Shown: positions 27,020-36,424 of the stretch, piece after piece
Layout: each line of letters begins with the position of its first letter
Position numbering within the stretch: the stretch's first letter is position 1
Source of the DNA: Amycolatopsis acididurans
GTDB taxonomy: Bacteria; Actinomycetota; Actinomycetes; Mycobacteriales; Pseudonocardiaceae
DNA: 64,000 nt
Assembly: GCF_012328925.1 (NCBI RefSeq)
Contig: NZ_JAAXLS010000003.1
Span: 1-64,000, forward strand
Direction: 5' to 3'
Program-made: the position numbers and the translations under genes
Notes under the pieces: model-generated
The model's input: the letters and a program-made list of their open reading frames with translations, nothing else
The model's database searches: none
What the model was told of the DNA's origin: nothing

Positions 27020-27951
27020 AGCAGCCCGACCACCCACACGATCAGCGACAGCGACACCATCGCGACCAGTGTGGAGACCAGCACGCAGTCGCGCACGAAC
27101 CGGGAGTCCAGTTCGTACTGGCTGGTCGCGATGAACACGTTCTGCGCAATCGGCAGGGCCGCCGCCACCACGGTCGCGAGCAGCAGCGGGCGCGGCAGGC
27201 CCAGCAGCAGCCCGGCGGCGAGCGTGATCGCGGGCTGGGCGAACAGTTTGAGCCCCACGACCGACGCCAGTTCCCACCGCCGTCCGGCGCCGCCCGGCGC
27301 CATCGGCGTGCTGGGGTTGAGCGACATGCCCAGTGCCAGCAGCGCCACCCCCACGCCAGCGCCGGCGAGCAGGTGCACCGGCTGCATCACCAGTGCGGGC
27401 GGGCGCAGTCCGGTCGTGCCCGCCAGCACCCCCAGCATCGAGGCGGCGATCACCGGGGTCCGCACCGGCAGCAGCGCGAGGGTCTTCCACCGGGCGGTAT
27501 CCGGGGCGCGGGCGTCGGTCTCCAGCAGCGCGAGCATCGAGGGCATCATGAACAGTGTCTGCGCGAGCAGCACCACCACGATGAACGTCGAATCACCGAG
27601 CACCTGCACCGCGACCGGGATCCCCAGGTTGCCCGCGTTGGCGTAGCACGAGGCCATCCCCGACACGGCCCATTCGGACAGCTTCCGCCGGAACACGAAC
27701 CGCGAGATCGTGAACCCTGCCACCGCCGCGGCAAGCGTCCCCGCGGCGAACGAGATCACGCCCTTGTTGAGCAGCGCCGAGAACGGGGTGTTCAGCAGCG
27801 TCGAGAACAGCACCGCGGGCATGGCGACGTTGAACGTCAGCTTCGTGAGCACCTGGTCCGCGCCGGGCCCGAGCAGCCGGAACCTGCTCAGCAGGTACCC
27901 GAGCCCGGTCAGCGACCAGATCGGCACGAAGGCGGGCAGCACACCGCTCAC
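27016..27951 (-). CDS. AEC-family transporter
   Basis: A 311-residue membrane protein with about ten helices. It has the auxin-efflux-carrier/malate-permease pattern: FVPIWSLTGLGYLLSR at the start, FNVAMPAVLFSTL, MASCYANAGNLGIPVAVQVLG (helix-breaking Asn-Gly-Pro), then LPIAQNVFIATSQYELD near the end. Members move organic acids or similar anions by secondary transport; the substrate is not evident. It is on the strand of hisE-hisG, 16 bases after hisG, and may be transcribed with them. Confidence 0.88.
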   Translation of the reverse strand: MSGVLPAFVPIWSLTGLGYLLSRFRLLGPGADQVLTKLTFNVAMPAVLFSTLLNTPFSALLNKGVISFAAGTLAAAVAGFTISRFVFRRKLSEWAVSGMASCYANAGNLGIPVAVQVLGDSTFIVVVLLAQTLFMMPSMLALLETDARAPDTARWKTLALLPVRTPVIAASMLGVLAGTTGLRPPALVMQPVHLLAGAGVGVALLALGMSLNPSTPMAPGGAGRRWELASVVGLKLFAQPAITLAAGLLLGLPRPLLLATVVAAALPIAQNVFIATSQYELDSRFVRDCVLVSTLVAMVSLSLIVWVVGLL

Positions 27952-27967
27952 GGCGCCGCCGCCGCGG

Positions 27968-28810
27968 TCACAGCCGGCAGGAGCGGATGTCCGAGGCCAG
28001 CACCGCCTTGGCGCCGACCTCCGCCAGCTCGTCCATGATCCGGTTGACTTCCTTGCGCGGCACCATCGCCCGCACCGCCACCCAGTCCGCGTCGGCCAGC
28101 GGGGCGACCGTGGGCGACTCCAGCCCCGGCGTGATCGCGACCGCCTTGTCGAGCAGCGTGCGGGGGCAGTCGTAGTCGAGCATCATGTACTGCTGCGCGA
28201 ACACCACGCCCTGCAGCCGGGCGGTGAGCTGCGATTTCGGCTTCGAGGCCGGTGCGCCGGCGCGCTGCACGAGCACCGCCTCGGACACGCAGATCGGGTC
28301 ACCGAAGGCCACCAGCCCGTGCTGCCGCAGCGACCGGCCGGTCTCCACCACGTCGGCGATGGCGTCGGCGACACCCAGCTGCACCGAGATCTCCACCGCG
28401 CCGTCGAGCCGGATCACCTCGGCCGTGACGCCGTGCGTGGCCAGATCGTCGCGGACCAGGTTCGGAAACGACGTGGCCACCCGCTTGCCCGCGAGGTCGG
28501 CGGGTTTCCACTCCTGGCCGACCGGCGCAGCGTAGCGGAACGTGGACGCGCCGAAGCCGAGCGCGAGGGTCTCCTCCACCTGCGCGCCGGAGTCGATCGC
28601 GAGGTCCCGGCCGGTGATGCCGAGGTCCAGTTCGCCGTTGCCGACGTAGATCGGGATGTCCTTGGGCCGCAGGAAGAAGAACTCGACCTCGTTGGCATGG
28701 TCGAGAACGGTCAGGTCACGGTCATGACGCCGGCGGTAGCCCGCCTCGCCGAGCATCTCCGACGCCGGCAACGCCAGCGCTCCCTTGTTCGGCACCGCAA
28801 CCCGCAGCAT
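27968..28810 (-). CDS. hisG: ATP phosphoribosyltransferase HisG, long form
   Basis: 280 residues, catalysing the first step of histidine synthesis (ATP plus PRPP to PR-ATP). [13 protein letters not shown] is the classic start. [18 protein letters not shown] and the PRPP loop around [22 protein letters not shown] are clear. The C-terminal 80 residues form the ACT-like regulatory domain of long HisG, giving histidine feedback. I chose ATG 28810, preceded by GAGGAGTAGGGG, over an in-frame start 15 bases upstream. It follows hisE by 18 bases. Confidence 0.96.
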   Translation of the reverse strand: MLRVAVPNKGALALPASEMLGEAGYRRRHDRDLTVLDHANEVEFFFLRPKDIPIYVGNGELDLGITGRDLAIDSGAQVEETLALGFGASTFRYAAPVGQEWKPADLAGKRVATSFPNLVRDDLATHGVTAEVIRLDGAVEISVQLGVADAIADVVETGRSLRQHGLVAFGDPICVSEAVLVQRAGAPASKPKSQLTARLQGVVFAQQYMMLDYDCPRTLLDKAVAITPGLESPTVAPLADADWVAVRAMVPRKEVNRIMDELAEVGAKAVLASDIRSCRL

Positions 28811-28828
28811 GCCCCTACTCCTCATCCG

Positions 28829-29092
28829 TCACAGATAGCGGTAGACGTCCTCGGCCGTCAGACCACGTCCCAGCATGAGCACCTGCACCCGGTACAGCAG
28901 CTGCGAGATCTCCTCGGCCAGCCGCTCGTCGCTTTCGTGCTCGGCCGCGATCCAGACCTCGCCCGCCTCCTCGAGCACCTTCTTGCCCTGCGCGTGCACG
29001 CCCGCGTCGAGCGCGGTGACGGTGCCCGAGCCGGCCGGGCGGGTGCGTGCGCGCTCGGTCAGTTCGGCCCACAGCTCATCGAAGGTCTTCAC
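28829..29092 (-). CDS. hisE: Phosphoribosyl-ATP pyrophosphatase HisE
   Basis: An 87-residue MazG-like helical protein that removes pyrophosphate from [19 protein letters not shown] opens, [17 protein letters not shown] provides the metal-binding E-E-x-x-E pattern, and [17 protein letters not shown] closes the bundle. It is encoded separately from HisI, as usual in actinobacteria. GTG 29092 with GGAAGG upstream. It is first in hisE-hisG and divergent from a methyltransferase gene. Confidence 0.95.
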   Translation of the reverse strand: MKTFDELWAELTERARTRPAGSGTVTALDAGVHAQGKKVLEEAGEVWIAAEHESDERLAEEISQLLYRVQVLMLGRGLTAEDVYRYL

Positions 29093-29260
29093 GGTCTGTA
29101 GATCCTTCCATCCGCCTCCCGGGCGGAGCGATCCGGGCCGTGCGCAGTGGCGTGCCGGTCACACGGTGCGCCCCCGTGCGGGGAAAGGTTGACATCGGGA
29201 GCGAATTCCACTTGCCTTAAATTGCCACGCCCGGAACTGATGAGAATGGAAAGAAGTGAG

Positions 29261-30067
29261 ATGGCCAACCAGGAGTCACGTGCCGGAAACGTTCGCGAAA
29301 CTTCCCACACGCCGGGGAAGATCGAGATCAGACTCCCCAGGCCATCGGACCGGCTCGATCAGGACGCCGAGCACTGCTCCGTTCGCGTGAGCGGAGAATG
29401 GCAGGACATCCGCTTCCACGATTACGACCGGATTTACCGCATTCCCGGACTGTATGAGCAGCTCTTCCACGATATTCTCCAATGTTCCTCGCCGGATGTC
29501 ATCGGCAAGCTGCTCAAGGAGCAGCTCCAGGAGCGCGGCTTCGAGCCGCAAAGCCTGCGGGTGCTCGATCTCGGCGCGGGCAACGGTCTGGTGGGCGAGC
29601 AGTTGCACAGGCTGGGCCCCGATCTTCTGGTCGGCGTAGACATCATCCCGGAGGCACGGGAGGCGGCGCTGCGCGACCGGCCGGGCACCTACGACAGCTA
29701 TCACGTCGCGGACGTGACCGAGCTTTCCCCGGCACTGAAGGCAGAACTCACCGCGGCGCGGTTCAACACGCTGTGCTGCGTCGCCGCGCTCGGCTACGCC
29801 GACATCCCGCCCGCCGCGTTCCGGGCCGCGTTCAACCTGATCAGCGACAACGGCTGGATCGCGTTCAACATCAAGGACCGGTTCCTTTCCGAAGACGACA
29901 CCTCCGGTTTCGCCGCGCTGATCCGCAGGCTGCGCGAGGCAAACGTACTGGAACTGCTCACCTCCGAGCGCTATCAGCATCGCCGGAATGTCAATGGCGA
30001 ACCGTTGTACTACGTTGCTCTCGTCGGACGGAAACACCGCGACATTCCCGAGGAATTCGTCCGCTAG
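29261..30067 (+). CDS. Class I SAM-dependent methyltransferase of unknown substrate
   Basis: 268 residues. A 70-residue leader precedes the fold. SAM motif I is LRVLDLGAGNGLVGEQL (about residue 105). VGVDIIPEA holds the acidic residue for the ribose. FNTLCCVAALGYADIP and NGWIAFNIKDRFLS are later motifs, and the end is PLYYVALVGRKHRD. ATG 29261 is preceded by GAAAGAAGTGAG. TTGACA sits at 29189-29194, but no good -10 lies 17 bases on. The first third uses more A/T-ending codons (AAT, ATT, GAT) than its neighbours, hinting at transfer. It interrupts the histidine-to-metH region on the opposite strand. Confidence 0.8.
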   Translation: MANQESRAGNVRETSHTPGKIEIRLPRPSDRLDQDAEHCSVRVSGEWQDIRFHDYDRIYRIPGLYEQLFHDILQCSSPDVIGKLLKEQLQERGFEPQSLRVLDLGAGNGLVGEQLHRLGPDLLVGVDIIPEAREAALRDRPGTYDSYHVADVTELSPALKAELTAARFNTLCCVAALGYADIPPAAFRAAFNLISDNGWIAFNIKDRFLSEDDTSGFAALIRRLREANVLELLTSERYQHRRNVNGEPLYYVALVGRKHRDIPEEFVR

Positions 30068-30083
30068 CGACAATTCCGGGAAT

Positions 30084-30770
30084 TCATTGCCCGGCCGCGT
30101 GGATTTCCGCCAGCGCGATCGCGTCGACGCCCACGAGCGACGTGCGGAAAATCCGGCCCGGCCCGGGGGCGACCGGGACGTCGTTGGGCACGACGAGCAC
30201 CAGGCAGCCCGCCGCCACGGCCGATTCGGTGCCGGGCCGGGAGTCCTCGACGGCCACGCAGCGTGCCGGCTCGACTCCCAGCAGCCGGGCCGCGCGCCGG
30301 TACGGCTCGGGATGCGGCTTGTTGCGCCCGTCCACCTCGTCGCCGCACACCGTGACGTCGAAGAACTCCCGCCCGATCGTGTTGAGCGCCAGTTCGGTCA
30401 GCGCGCGTTCGGTGGAGGTCACCAGCGCCGAGGGCAGGCCCGCGGAGCGCACGGCGGCCAGCGCTTCGCGGGCACCGGGCCGCCACGGCACGGCGTCGGC
30501 GAACAGGGTCGCCGTGCGGTCGCGGATCCAGGCACCCGTCGTGGCGACGGCGTCCGCGGTGGGCTCGTGCCCGGTGACCTCCAGCAGGTACCGGGCGGTC
30601 GCGTCCATGTTCGAGCCCACGAGGGTGAGGCGCTGCTCCTCGGTGAGCGTGCCGCCGAGCCATTCGGCGCTCTCGTAGAGCGCGACGTCCCACAGCTTCT
30701 CCGAGTCGACCAGCGTGCCGTCCATGTCCCAGAGCACGGCGGCCAGTCCATCCGCGGACGGCTCGGTCAA
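30084..30770 (-). CDS. HAD-superfamily phosphatase, beta-phosphoglucomutase-like
   Basis: 228 residues. HAD motif I is WDMDGTLVDSEKLW (nucleophile Asp and acid Asp), motif II LVTSTERA, motif III Lys in NKPHPEPYRRAARLLG and motif IV VEDSRPGTESAV. A helical cap lies between motifs I and II. It likely dephosphorylates or isomerises a sugar phosphate or similar small molecule; the substrate is unclear. It follows metH by 13 bases on the same strand and is probably co-transcribed, as seen with HAD genes beside metH elsewhere. Confidence 0.88.
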   Translation of the reverse strand: MTEPSADGLAAVLWDMDGTLVDSEKLWDVALYESAEWLGGTLTEEQRLTLVGSNMDATARYLLEVTGHEPTADAVATTGAWIRDRTATLFADAVPWRPGAREALAAVRSAGLPSALVTSTERALTELALNTIGREFFDVTVCGDEVDGRNKPHPEPYRRAARLLGVEPARCVAVEDSRPGTESAVAAGCLVLVVPNDVPVAPGPGRIFRTSLVGVDAIALAEIHAAGQ

Positions 30771-30783
30771 GGCGACCTCCTTC

Positions 30784-33700
30784 TCAGGTGTTGAAATACT
30801 TGGCTTCGGGGTGGTGGGCGACGATCGCGTCGGTGGACTGTTCGGGGTGCAACTGGAACTCCTCGGACAGCTTCACCCCGATCCGCTCCGGTTCGAGCAG
30901 CCCGGCGATCTTGGTGCGGTCCTCCAGGTCCGGGCAGGCGCCGTAGCCGAGGGAGAACCGGGCCCCGCGGTAGCCGAGCTTGAAGTACTCCTCGATCGCG
31001 GCGGGGTCCTCGTCGGCGACCGCGACGCCGGTACCGAACCGCAGTTCCTGCCGCACCCGGCGGTGCCAGTACTCGGCCAGCGCCTCGGTGAGCTGCACGC
31101 CCAGACCGTGCACCTCCAGGTAGTCGCGGTAGGCGTTGGACGCGAACAACTCGTTCGCGAACTCCGCGATGGGCTGGCCCATGGTGACCAGGGTCAGCGG
31201 CAGCACGTCGGTCTCCCCCGAGGAACGGGGCCGGAAGAAGTCGGCCAGGCACAGGAACCGGTCACGTTTCTGGCGGGGGAAGGTGAACCGGCACCGCTCC
31301 CCCGCGTCCACACGGGGTTCGTCGAGCACGACGAGGTCATCGCCCTCGGCCGCGCACGGGAAGTAGCCGTAGACCACCGCGGCGTGCTGCAGGATGCCCT
31401 CGGTGGCGAGCCGGTCCAGCCAGTACCGCAGCCGCGGCCTGCCCTCGGTCTCGACCAGTTCCTCGTAACTTGGGCCGTGCCCGCCCTTGGCGCCGCGCAG
31501 CCCCCACTGGCCCAGGAACGTGGCACGTTCGTCGAGGTAGGCGGAGTAGTCGGCGACCGGGATGCCCTTCACGACCCGCGTGCCCCAGAACGGGGGCGCG
31601 GGCACCGGCACGTCGGTCGCCACATCCGAGCGGGCGGGTATCTCGACGGGTTCCTCCCGGGCCTTGCGGGCCTCGGCGATCCGCAGCGACCGCTCCCGGC
31701 GGGCCTTGCGCTCGGCGCGTTTCGCCTCGGCCTCCGGGTCCACGGCCGGGGCCGCTCCCCTGCGCACGGCCATCACGTCGTCCATCAGGCGCAGGCCCTC
31801 GAACGCGTCCCGCGCGTAGTGCACCTGCCCCTGGTAGATGCCGGCGAGGTCGTTCTCGACGTAGGTGCGGGTCAGCGCCGCGCCGCCGAGCAGGACCGGC
31901 CAGCGGCCGGCGACCCCGCGGGAGTTCATCTCCTCCAGATTGTCCTTCATGATCACCGTGGACTTGACCAGCAGCCCGGACATCCCGATCGCGTCCGCGC
32001 GCTGTTCCTCCGCCGTCTCGAGAATCGCGGTGATCGGCTGCTTGATGCCGAGGTTGACCACCTCGTAGCCGTTGTTGGACAGGATGATGTCGACCAGGTT
32101 CTTGCCGATGTCGTGCACATCGCCCTTGACCGTGGCCAGCACGATCCGGCCCTTGTGCTGGCGACGTCCTTCACTCTGCTCTTCGATATGCGGTTCCAGA
32201 TGCGCCACCGCGGCCTTCATGACCTCGGCCGACTGCAGGACGAACGGCAACTGCATCTGCCCCGACCCGAACAGCTCACCCACCGTCTTCATCCCCGACA
32301 GCAGGGTGTCGTTGATGATCTCCAGCGGAGGCCGCTGCTCCATGGCCGCGTCGAGGTCGGCCTCCAGGCCGTTGCGCTCCCCGTCGACGATCCGCCGTTC
32401 CAGCCGCTCGAACAGCGGCAGCCCGGCGAGTTCCTCGGCCCGGGAGGCGCGGTTCGACGCCGCGGACACGCCTTCGAACAGCTCCATCAGCCGCTGCAGC
32501 GGGTCGTAGCCCTCGCGGCGCCGGTCATAGACCAGATCGAGCGCGGCCTCGCGCTGCTCGTCGGGGATGCGGGCGATCGGCAGGATCTTCGAGGCGTGCA
32601 CGATCGCCGTGCTCAGCCCGGCCTCGACACATTCGTGCAGGAACACCGAGTTGAGCACCTGGCGTGCCGCGGCGTTGAGCCCGAAGGAGACGTTCGAGAC
32701 GCCGAGCGTGGTCTGCAGGCCCGGGTAGCGCCGGGTCAGCTCGCGGATCGCTTCGATGGTTTCCAGTGCGTCGCGCCGGGTCTCCTCCTGTCCGGTCGAG
32801 ACCGGGAAGGTCAGGCAGTCGACGATGATGTCCTCGACACGCATCCCCCAGTTCGTGGTGAGGTCCTCGATCAGCCGGGTGGCCACCCGGACCTTCCACT
32901 CCGCGGTGCGGGCCTGGCCCTCCTCGTCGATACACAGCGCCACCACCGCCGCGCCGTGCTCGCGGACCAGGCGCATCACCTTCTGGAACCGGGAGTCCGG
33001 GCCGTCGCCGTCCTCGTAGTTCACCGAGTTGACCGCGCACCGGCCGCCGAGGTGTTCCAGTCCCGCGCGGATCACCTCGGGTTCGGTGGAGTCCAGCATG
33101 ATCGGCAGGGTGGACGCGGTCGCCAGGCGCGAGGCCAGCTCCCGCATGTCCGCCGTGCCGTCGCGGCCGACGTAGTCCACGCACAGGTCGAGCAGGTGGG
33201 CACCGTCGCGGGTCTGCTCCCGCGCGATCTCCACGCAGTCGGAGTAGCGGCCCTCCAGCATGGCGTCGCGGAACTTCTTCGAGCCGTTGGCGTTGGTGCG
33301 CTCGCCGATCATCAGCACCGACGCGTCCTGCGCGAAGGGCACGGCCTGATACAGCGACGACACCCCGGGCTCCGGCCGCGGCTCACGCGGGCGGCGTTCC
33401 AGGTCGCGCACCGCCCCGGCGAGTTGCCGGATGTGCTCGCCGGTGGTGCCGCAGCAGCCGCCGACCAGCCCGGCGCCGAAATCCCGCACGAAGCCCGACA
33501 GCGCCTCGGCGAGCCCTTCCGGCGAGAGCGGGTACACCGCGCCGTCCGGGCCCAGCTCGGGCAGGCCGGCGTTGGGCATCACCGACAGTGGCACCCGCGC
33601 GGTCTTGGACAGGGTGCGCAGATGCTCGCTCATCTCCGCCGGGCCGGTGGCGCAGTTGAGCCCGATGACGTCGATACCCAGCGGTTCCAGCGCGGCCAGC

Positions 33701-34320
33701 GCGGCGGCGACCTCCGTGCCCAGCAGCATGGTTCCGGTGGTCTCGACGGTGATCGACGCGATCACCGGCACCCGCCGCCCCTCCGCGGCCATCGCGCGGT
33801 GCGCGGCGACGATCGAGGCCTTGGTCTGCAGGATGTCCTGGGTGGTCTCCACGATCACCGCGTCCACGCCGCCGGCCAGCAGCCCGCGCACCTCCTCGAC
33901 GTAGGCGTCGCGCAGCGCGGCGTACGGGGCGTGGCCCAGCGTCGGCAGTTTGGTGCCGGGACCGACCGAGCCGAGCACGAACCGCCGCCCGAACTCGTCG
34001 GCGGTCTCCCGCGCCAGCCGGGCGCCCGCCTCGGCCAGCTCGAAGATCCGGTCGGCGATGCCGTACTCGCCCAGGTTCGGCAGGTTCGCGCCGAACGTGT
34101 TCGTCTCCACCGCGTCCGCCCCGGCCTCCAGGTAGCCGCGGTGAATTCCGCGCACCACGTCCGGGCGGGTGAGGTTGAGGATCTCGTTGCAGCCCTCCAG
34201 GCCCGCGAAGTCGTCCAGGGACAGATCGTGCGCCTGCAACGCGGTGCCCATGGCGCCGTCGGCCACGACCACACGCGCGGCGAGGGCTTCCAGCAGCGGT
34301 GACGACACGTGATCCGGCAT
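30784..34320 (-). CDS. metH: Cobalamin-dependent methionine synthase MetH
   Basis: A 1178-residue modular enzyme that moves a methyl group from methyltetrahydrofolate through cobalamin to homocysteine. Order: homocysteine domain (1-310; VVADGAMGTALQ, zinc cysteines in IGLNCATGP and VGGCCGTTGE); pterin domain (about 330-600; MIGERTNANGSKKF); cap; cobalamin domain with DVHDIGKNLVDIILSNNGY, whose His binds cobalt; and the AdoMet reactivation domain (LGYGACPDLEDR near the end). It is slightly shorter than E. coli MetH. Only 51 bases separate it from the divergent PAC2 gene, so there is no room for a cobalamin riboswitch. Confidence 0.97.
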   Translation of the reverse strand: MPDHVSSPLLEALAARVVVADGAMGTALQAHDLSLDDFAGLEGCNEILNLTRPDVVRGIHRGYLEAGADAVETNTFGANLPNLGEYGIADRIFELAEAGARLARETADEFGRRFVLGSVGPGTKLPTLGHAPYAALRDAYVEEVRGLLAGGVDAVIVETTQDILQTKASIVAAHRAMAAEGRRVPVIASITVETTGTMLLGTEVAAALAALEPLGIDVIGLNCATGPAEMSEHLRTLSKTARVPLSVMPNAGLPELGPDGAVYPLSPEGLAEALSGFVRDFGAGLVGGCCGTTGEHIRQLAGAVRDLERRPREPRPEPGVSSLYQAVPFAQDASVLMIGERTNANGSKKFRDAMLEGRYSDCVEIAREQTRDGAHLLDLCVDYVGRDGTADMRELASRLATASTLPIMLDSTEPEVIRAGLEHLGGRCAVNSVNYEDGDGPDSRFQKVMRLVREHGAAVVALCIDEEGQARTAEWKVRVATRLIEDLTTNWGMRVEDIIVDCLTFPVSTGQEETRRDALETIEAIRELTRRYPGLQTTLGVSNVSFGLNAAARQVLNSVFLHECVEAGLSTAIVHASKILPIARIPDEQREAALDLVYDRRREGYDPLQRLMELFEGVSAASNRASRAEELAGLPLFERLERRIVDGERNGLEADLDAAMEQRPPLEIINDTLLSGMKTVGELFGSGQMQLPFVLQSAEVMKAAVAHLEPHIEEQSEGRRQHKGRIVLATVKGDVHDIGKNLVDIILSNNGYEVVNLGIKQPITAILETAEEQRADAIGMSGLLVKSTVIMKDNLEEMNSRGVAGRWPVLLGGAALTRTYVENDLAGIYQGQVHYARDAFEGLRLMDDVMAVRRGAAPAVDPEAEAKRAERKARRERSLRIAEARKAREEPVEIPARSDVATDVPVPAPPFWGTRVVKGIPVADYSAYLDERATFLGQWGLRGAKGGHGPSYEELVETEGRPRLRYWLDRLATEGILQHAAVVYGYFPCAAEGDDLVVLDEPRVDAGERCRFTFPRQKRDRFLCLADFFRPRSSGETDVLPLTLVTMGQPIAEFANELFASNAYRDYLEVHGLGVQLTEALAEYWHRRVRQELRFGTGVAVADEDPAAIEEYFKLGYRGARFSLGYGACPDLEDRTKIAGLLEPERIGVKLSEEFQLHPEQSTDAIVAHHPEAKYFNT

Positions 34321-34371
34321 GTCATCAAGGCTACGGTCTCGGATGGCTGCCGCGGGTCGTAGGCTGGTCGG

Positions 34372-35274
34372 GTGAGTGACCCAGCCGACGCCAACGACAA
34401 GCCCCGGAACCCCGCCGAACCGTCACGGCCCGTGATGGTCGTCGCTTTCGAGGGCTGGAACGACGCGGGCGACGCGGCCAGTACGGCTCTGGAACACCTC
34501 CAGTTGAGCTGGGACGCCAAGCCGCTGGCCGAGGTCAGCCCGGACGAGTACTACGACTTCCAGGTCAGCCGCCCCACCGTGCGGATGGTGGACGGGGTCA
34601 CCCGGCGTGTCGAGTGGCCGACCACGCGTCTGTCCGTGTGCCGCCCGCCCGGTTACGACCGGGACGTGGTGCTGGTGCAGGGCCCGGAGCCGAACATGCG
34701 GTGGCGCGCGTTCTGCGCCGAGATACTGGAGCACATCGAGCAGCTCGACATCGAAACCGTCGTGACGCTCGGCGCGCTGCTGGCGGACACGCCGCACACG
34801 CGCCCCGTGCCGGTGACCGGCACCGCCTACGACGCCGAAGCCGCCACCCGCTTCGGCCTCGAGCGCAGCCGTTACCAGGGCCCCACCGGGATCACCGGCG
34901 TGCTGCAGGACTTCTGCGTGCAGGCGGGCATCCCGGCGATCTCGATCTGGGCCGCCGTCCCGCACTACGTCTCGCACCCGCCCTCACCCAAGGCCACGCT
35001 CGCGCTGCTGCACAAGCTGGAAGACGTGCTCGACGTGGAGGTCCCGCTCGGCGCGCTGCCCGAGCAGGCCGAGGAGTGGCAGCGCACGGTCAGTGAGATG
35101 GCCGAGGAGGACGAGGAGATCAGCGACTACGTCCGCTCGCTGGAGGAACGCGGCGACGCCGAGGTCGAGATGACCGTGGACGAGTCCAGCGGGGACAAGA
35201 TCGCCGCCGAGTTCGAGCGCTACCTGCGGCGGCGCCGCCCCGGCCAGGAGGGTCCTGGCTCGACCGCCCGGTAA
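34372..35274 (+). CDS. PAC2-family protein (proteasome assembly chaperone-like fold)
   Basis: 300 residues. Residues 20-250 carry the PAC2 fold: VMVVAFEGWNDAGDAASTALEHL, DEYYDFQVSRPTVRMVDG, LVQGPEPNMRWRAF, TLGALLADTPHTRPVPVTGTA, and YQGPTGITGVLQDFC. The last 60 residues are charged and helical (EEDEEISDYVRSLEERGD). Bacterial members are common in actinobacteria, and the M. tuberculosis homologue Rv2125 also lies beside metH. Relation to proteasome assembly is unproven. GTG 34372 lies 7 bases after TAGGCT, so the message may be leaderless. Confidence 0.9.
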   Translation: MSDPADANDKPRNPAEPSRPVMVVAFEGWNDAGDAASTALEHLQLSWDAKPLAEVSPDEYYDFQVSRPTVRMVDGVTRRVEWPTTRLSVCRPPGYDRDVVLVQGPEPNMRWRAFCAEILEHIEQLDIETVVTLGALLADTPHTRPVPVTGTAYDAEAATRFGLERSRYQGPTGITGVLQDFCVQAGIPAISIWAAVPHYVSHPPSPKATLALLHKLEDVLDVEVPLGALPEQAEEWQRTVSEMAEEDEEISDYVRSLEERGDAEVEMTVDESSGDKIAAEFERYLRRRRPGQEGPGSTAR

Positions 35275-35278
35275 GGGC

Positions 35279-36424
35279 GTGTCCGGGATCAAGACGCGAA
35301 ACGTGCGGGCGCCAAGTGCCGCGCTGTACGTGGGCGGCCTGCTCGGGCCGTTCGGTGCCGGCGTGGTGTCGTCGATGCTGCCGGAGCTGAGCGGGAGCTA
35401 CGGCGTTTCGGCGGACACGGCGGCCTCGTCGCTCACCGCGTATCTGCTGCCGTTCGCGCTGGTCATGCTGTTCTCCGGAACGCTGGGTGAACGGTGGGGC
35501 CAGGTGCGCACGATCCGCGCCGCCTACGCGGGCTACGTACTGGTGGCGCTGCTGGCCGCGCTGGCGCCATGGTTCTGGCTGTTCCTGGCCGCCCGCGGCC
35601 TGCAGGGTGTGGCGAACGCGTTCACCACTCCGCTGCTGCTGAGCAAGCTCGCGCAGATCACCCCGGCGCACCGGCTCGGCCGCGCGCTGGGCACCTACGG
35701 CGCGATGCAGTCGATCGGCCAGACCTCGGCGCCGCTGGTCGGCGGGCTGGCGGCGGAGCGCTCGTGGCAGTGGGCGTTCCTCGGGATCGCGGCCGTGGCC
35801 GCGGTGCTCACGCTCATCCCGCTGCCGCCGGACGAGCGCGCGGCCGGAGGTGAGCCGGCCAGGCTGCGGGACGCGTGGCGGCCCGCGGTGCTGTGGAGCG
35901 GGCTGATCATCTTCCTGGCCTGGGCGTGCCTCGCGGGCCTGCCGTTCCTGGTCGCGTTCCGGCTGGACGACCTGTTCGCGCTCAGCCCGGCCGCGCGGGG
36001 CCTGGCGCTGACCGGGTTCGGCATCGCCGGGTTCCTGACGGCGCCGCTGGTCGGGGTGCTGGCGGACCGGTTCGGCGCGAAGGCGGCCGTCTGCGCGGGC
36101 CTGGCGCTGGGCGCGGTCGCGGTCGGCACGATCGGGCTGTCCGGGCCGCTGCCGGTGGTGGTCGTCGCGTGGGCGGTCGGCGGCGTGTGCGGGCAGCTGG
36201 TGCTGGTGGGCACCAACTCGCTGGTGCTGCGCGGCTCCGGCGGGCGCGGTGGCGCGATCTCGGTGGTCACCGCGCTGCGGTTCCTCGGGATGTCGGCCTC
36301 GCCCGCCGCGTTCACCTCGCTCTACCGGCACGACCCCGCGTTGGGCTTTCTCGTCCCGGCGGCGGTGCTGGTGCTGACCGCGCCGGTCGCCGTGCTGCGG
36401 CCCCGCTCACAGGATCTCGCGTAG
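35279..36424 (+). CDS. Major facilitator superfamily transporter
   Basis: A 381-residue carrier with twelve predicted helices. ALYVGGLLGPFGAGVVSSMLPEL forms helix 1, GTLGERWGQVRTIRAA is the MFS motif A loop between helices 2 and 3, and ADRFGAKAAV is its repeat in the second half. It resembles drug/proton antiporters of the DHA1/DHA2 kind. The substrate is unknown. GTG 35279 follows the PAC2 stop by four bases with AAGGG, so the genes are coupled. Its 3' end overlaps the phosphoesterase gene by 18 bases tail to tail. Confidence 0.88.
   Translation: MSGIKTRNVRAPSAALYVGGLLGPFGAGVVSSMLPELSGSYGVSADTAASSLTAYLLPFALVMLFSGTLGERWGQVRTIRAAYAGYVLVALLAALAPWFWLFLAARGLQGVANAFTTPLLLSKLAQITPAHRLGRALGTYGAMQSIGQTSAPLVGGLAAERSWQWAFLGIAAVAAVLTLIPLPPDERAAGGEPARLRDAWRPAVLWSGLIIFLAWACLAGLPFLVAFRLDDLFALSPAARGLALTGFGIAGFLTAPLVGVLADRFGAKAAVCAGLALGAVAVGTIGLSGPLPVVVVAWAVGGVCGQLVLVGTNSLVLRGSGGRGGAISVVTALRFLGMSASPAAFTSLYRHDPALGFLVPAAVLVLTAPVAVLRPRSQDLA

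Noticed and set aside
30715..34302. A 1195-codon open frame on the plus strand
   Set aside because: It is the antisense shadow of metH, whose catalytic motifs are all on the minus strand. High GC at third codon positions keeps such frames open.
34321..34371. Cobalamin riboswitch for metH
   Set aside because: Only 51 bases separate metH from the divergent PAC2 gene, too few for the RNA, and no B12-box was seen.
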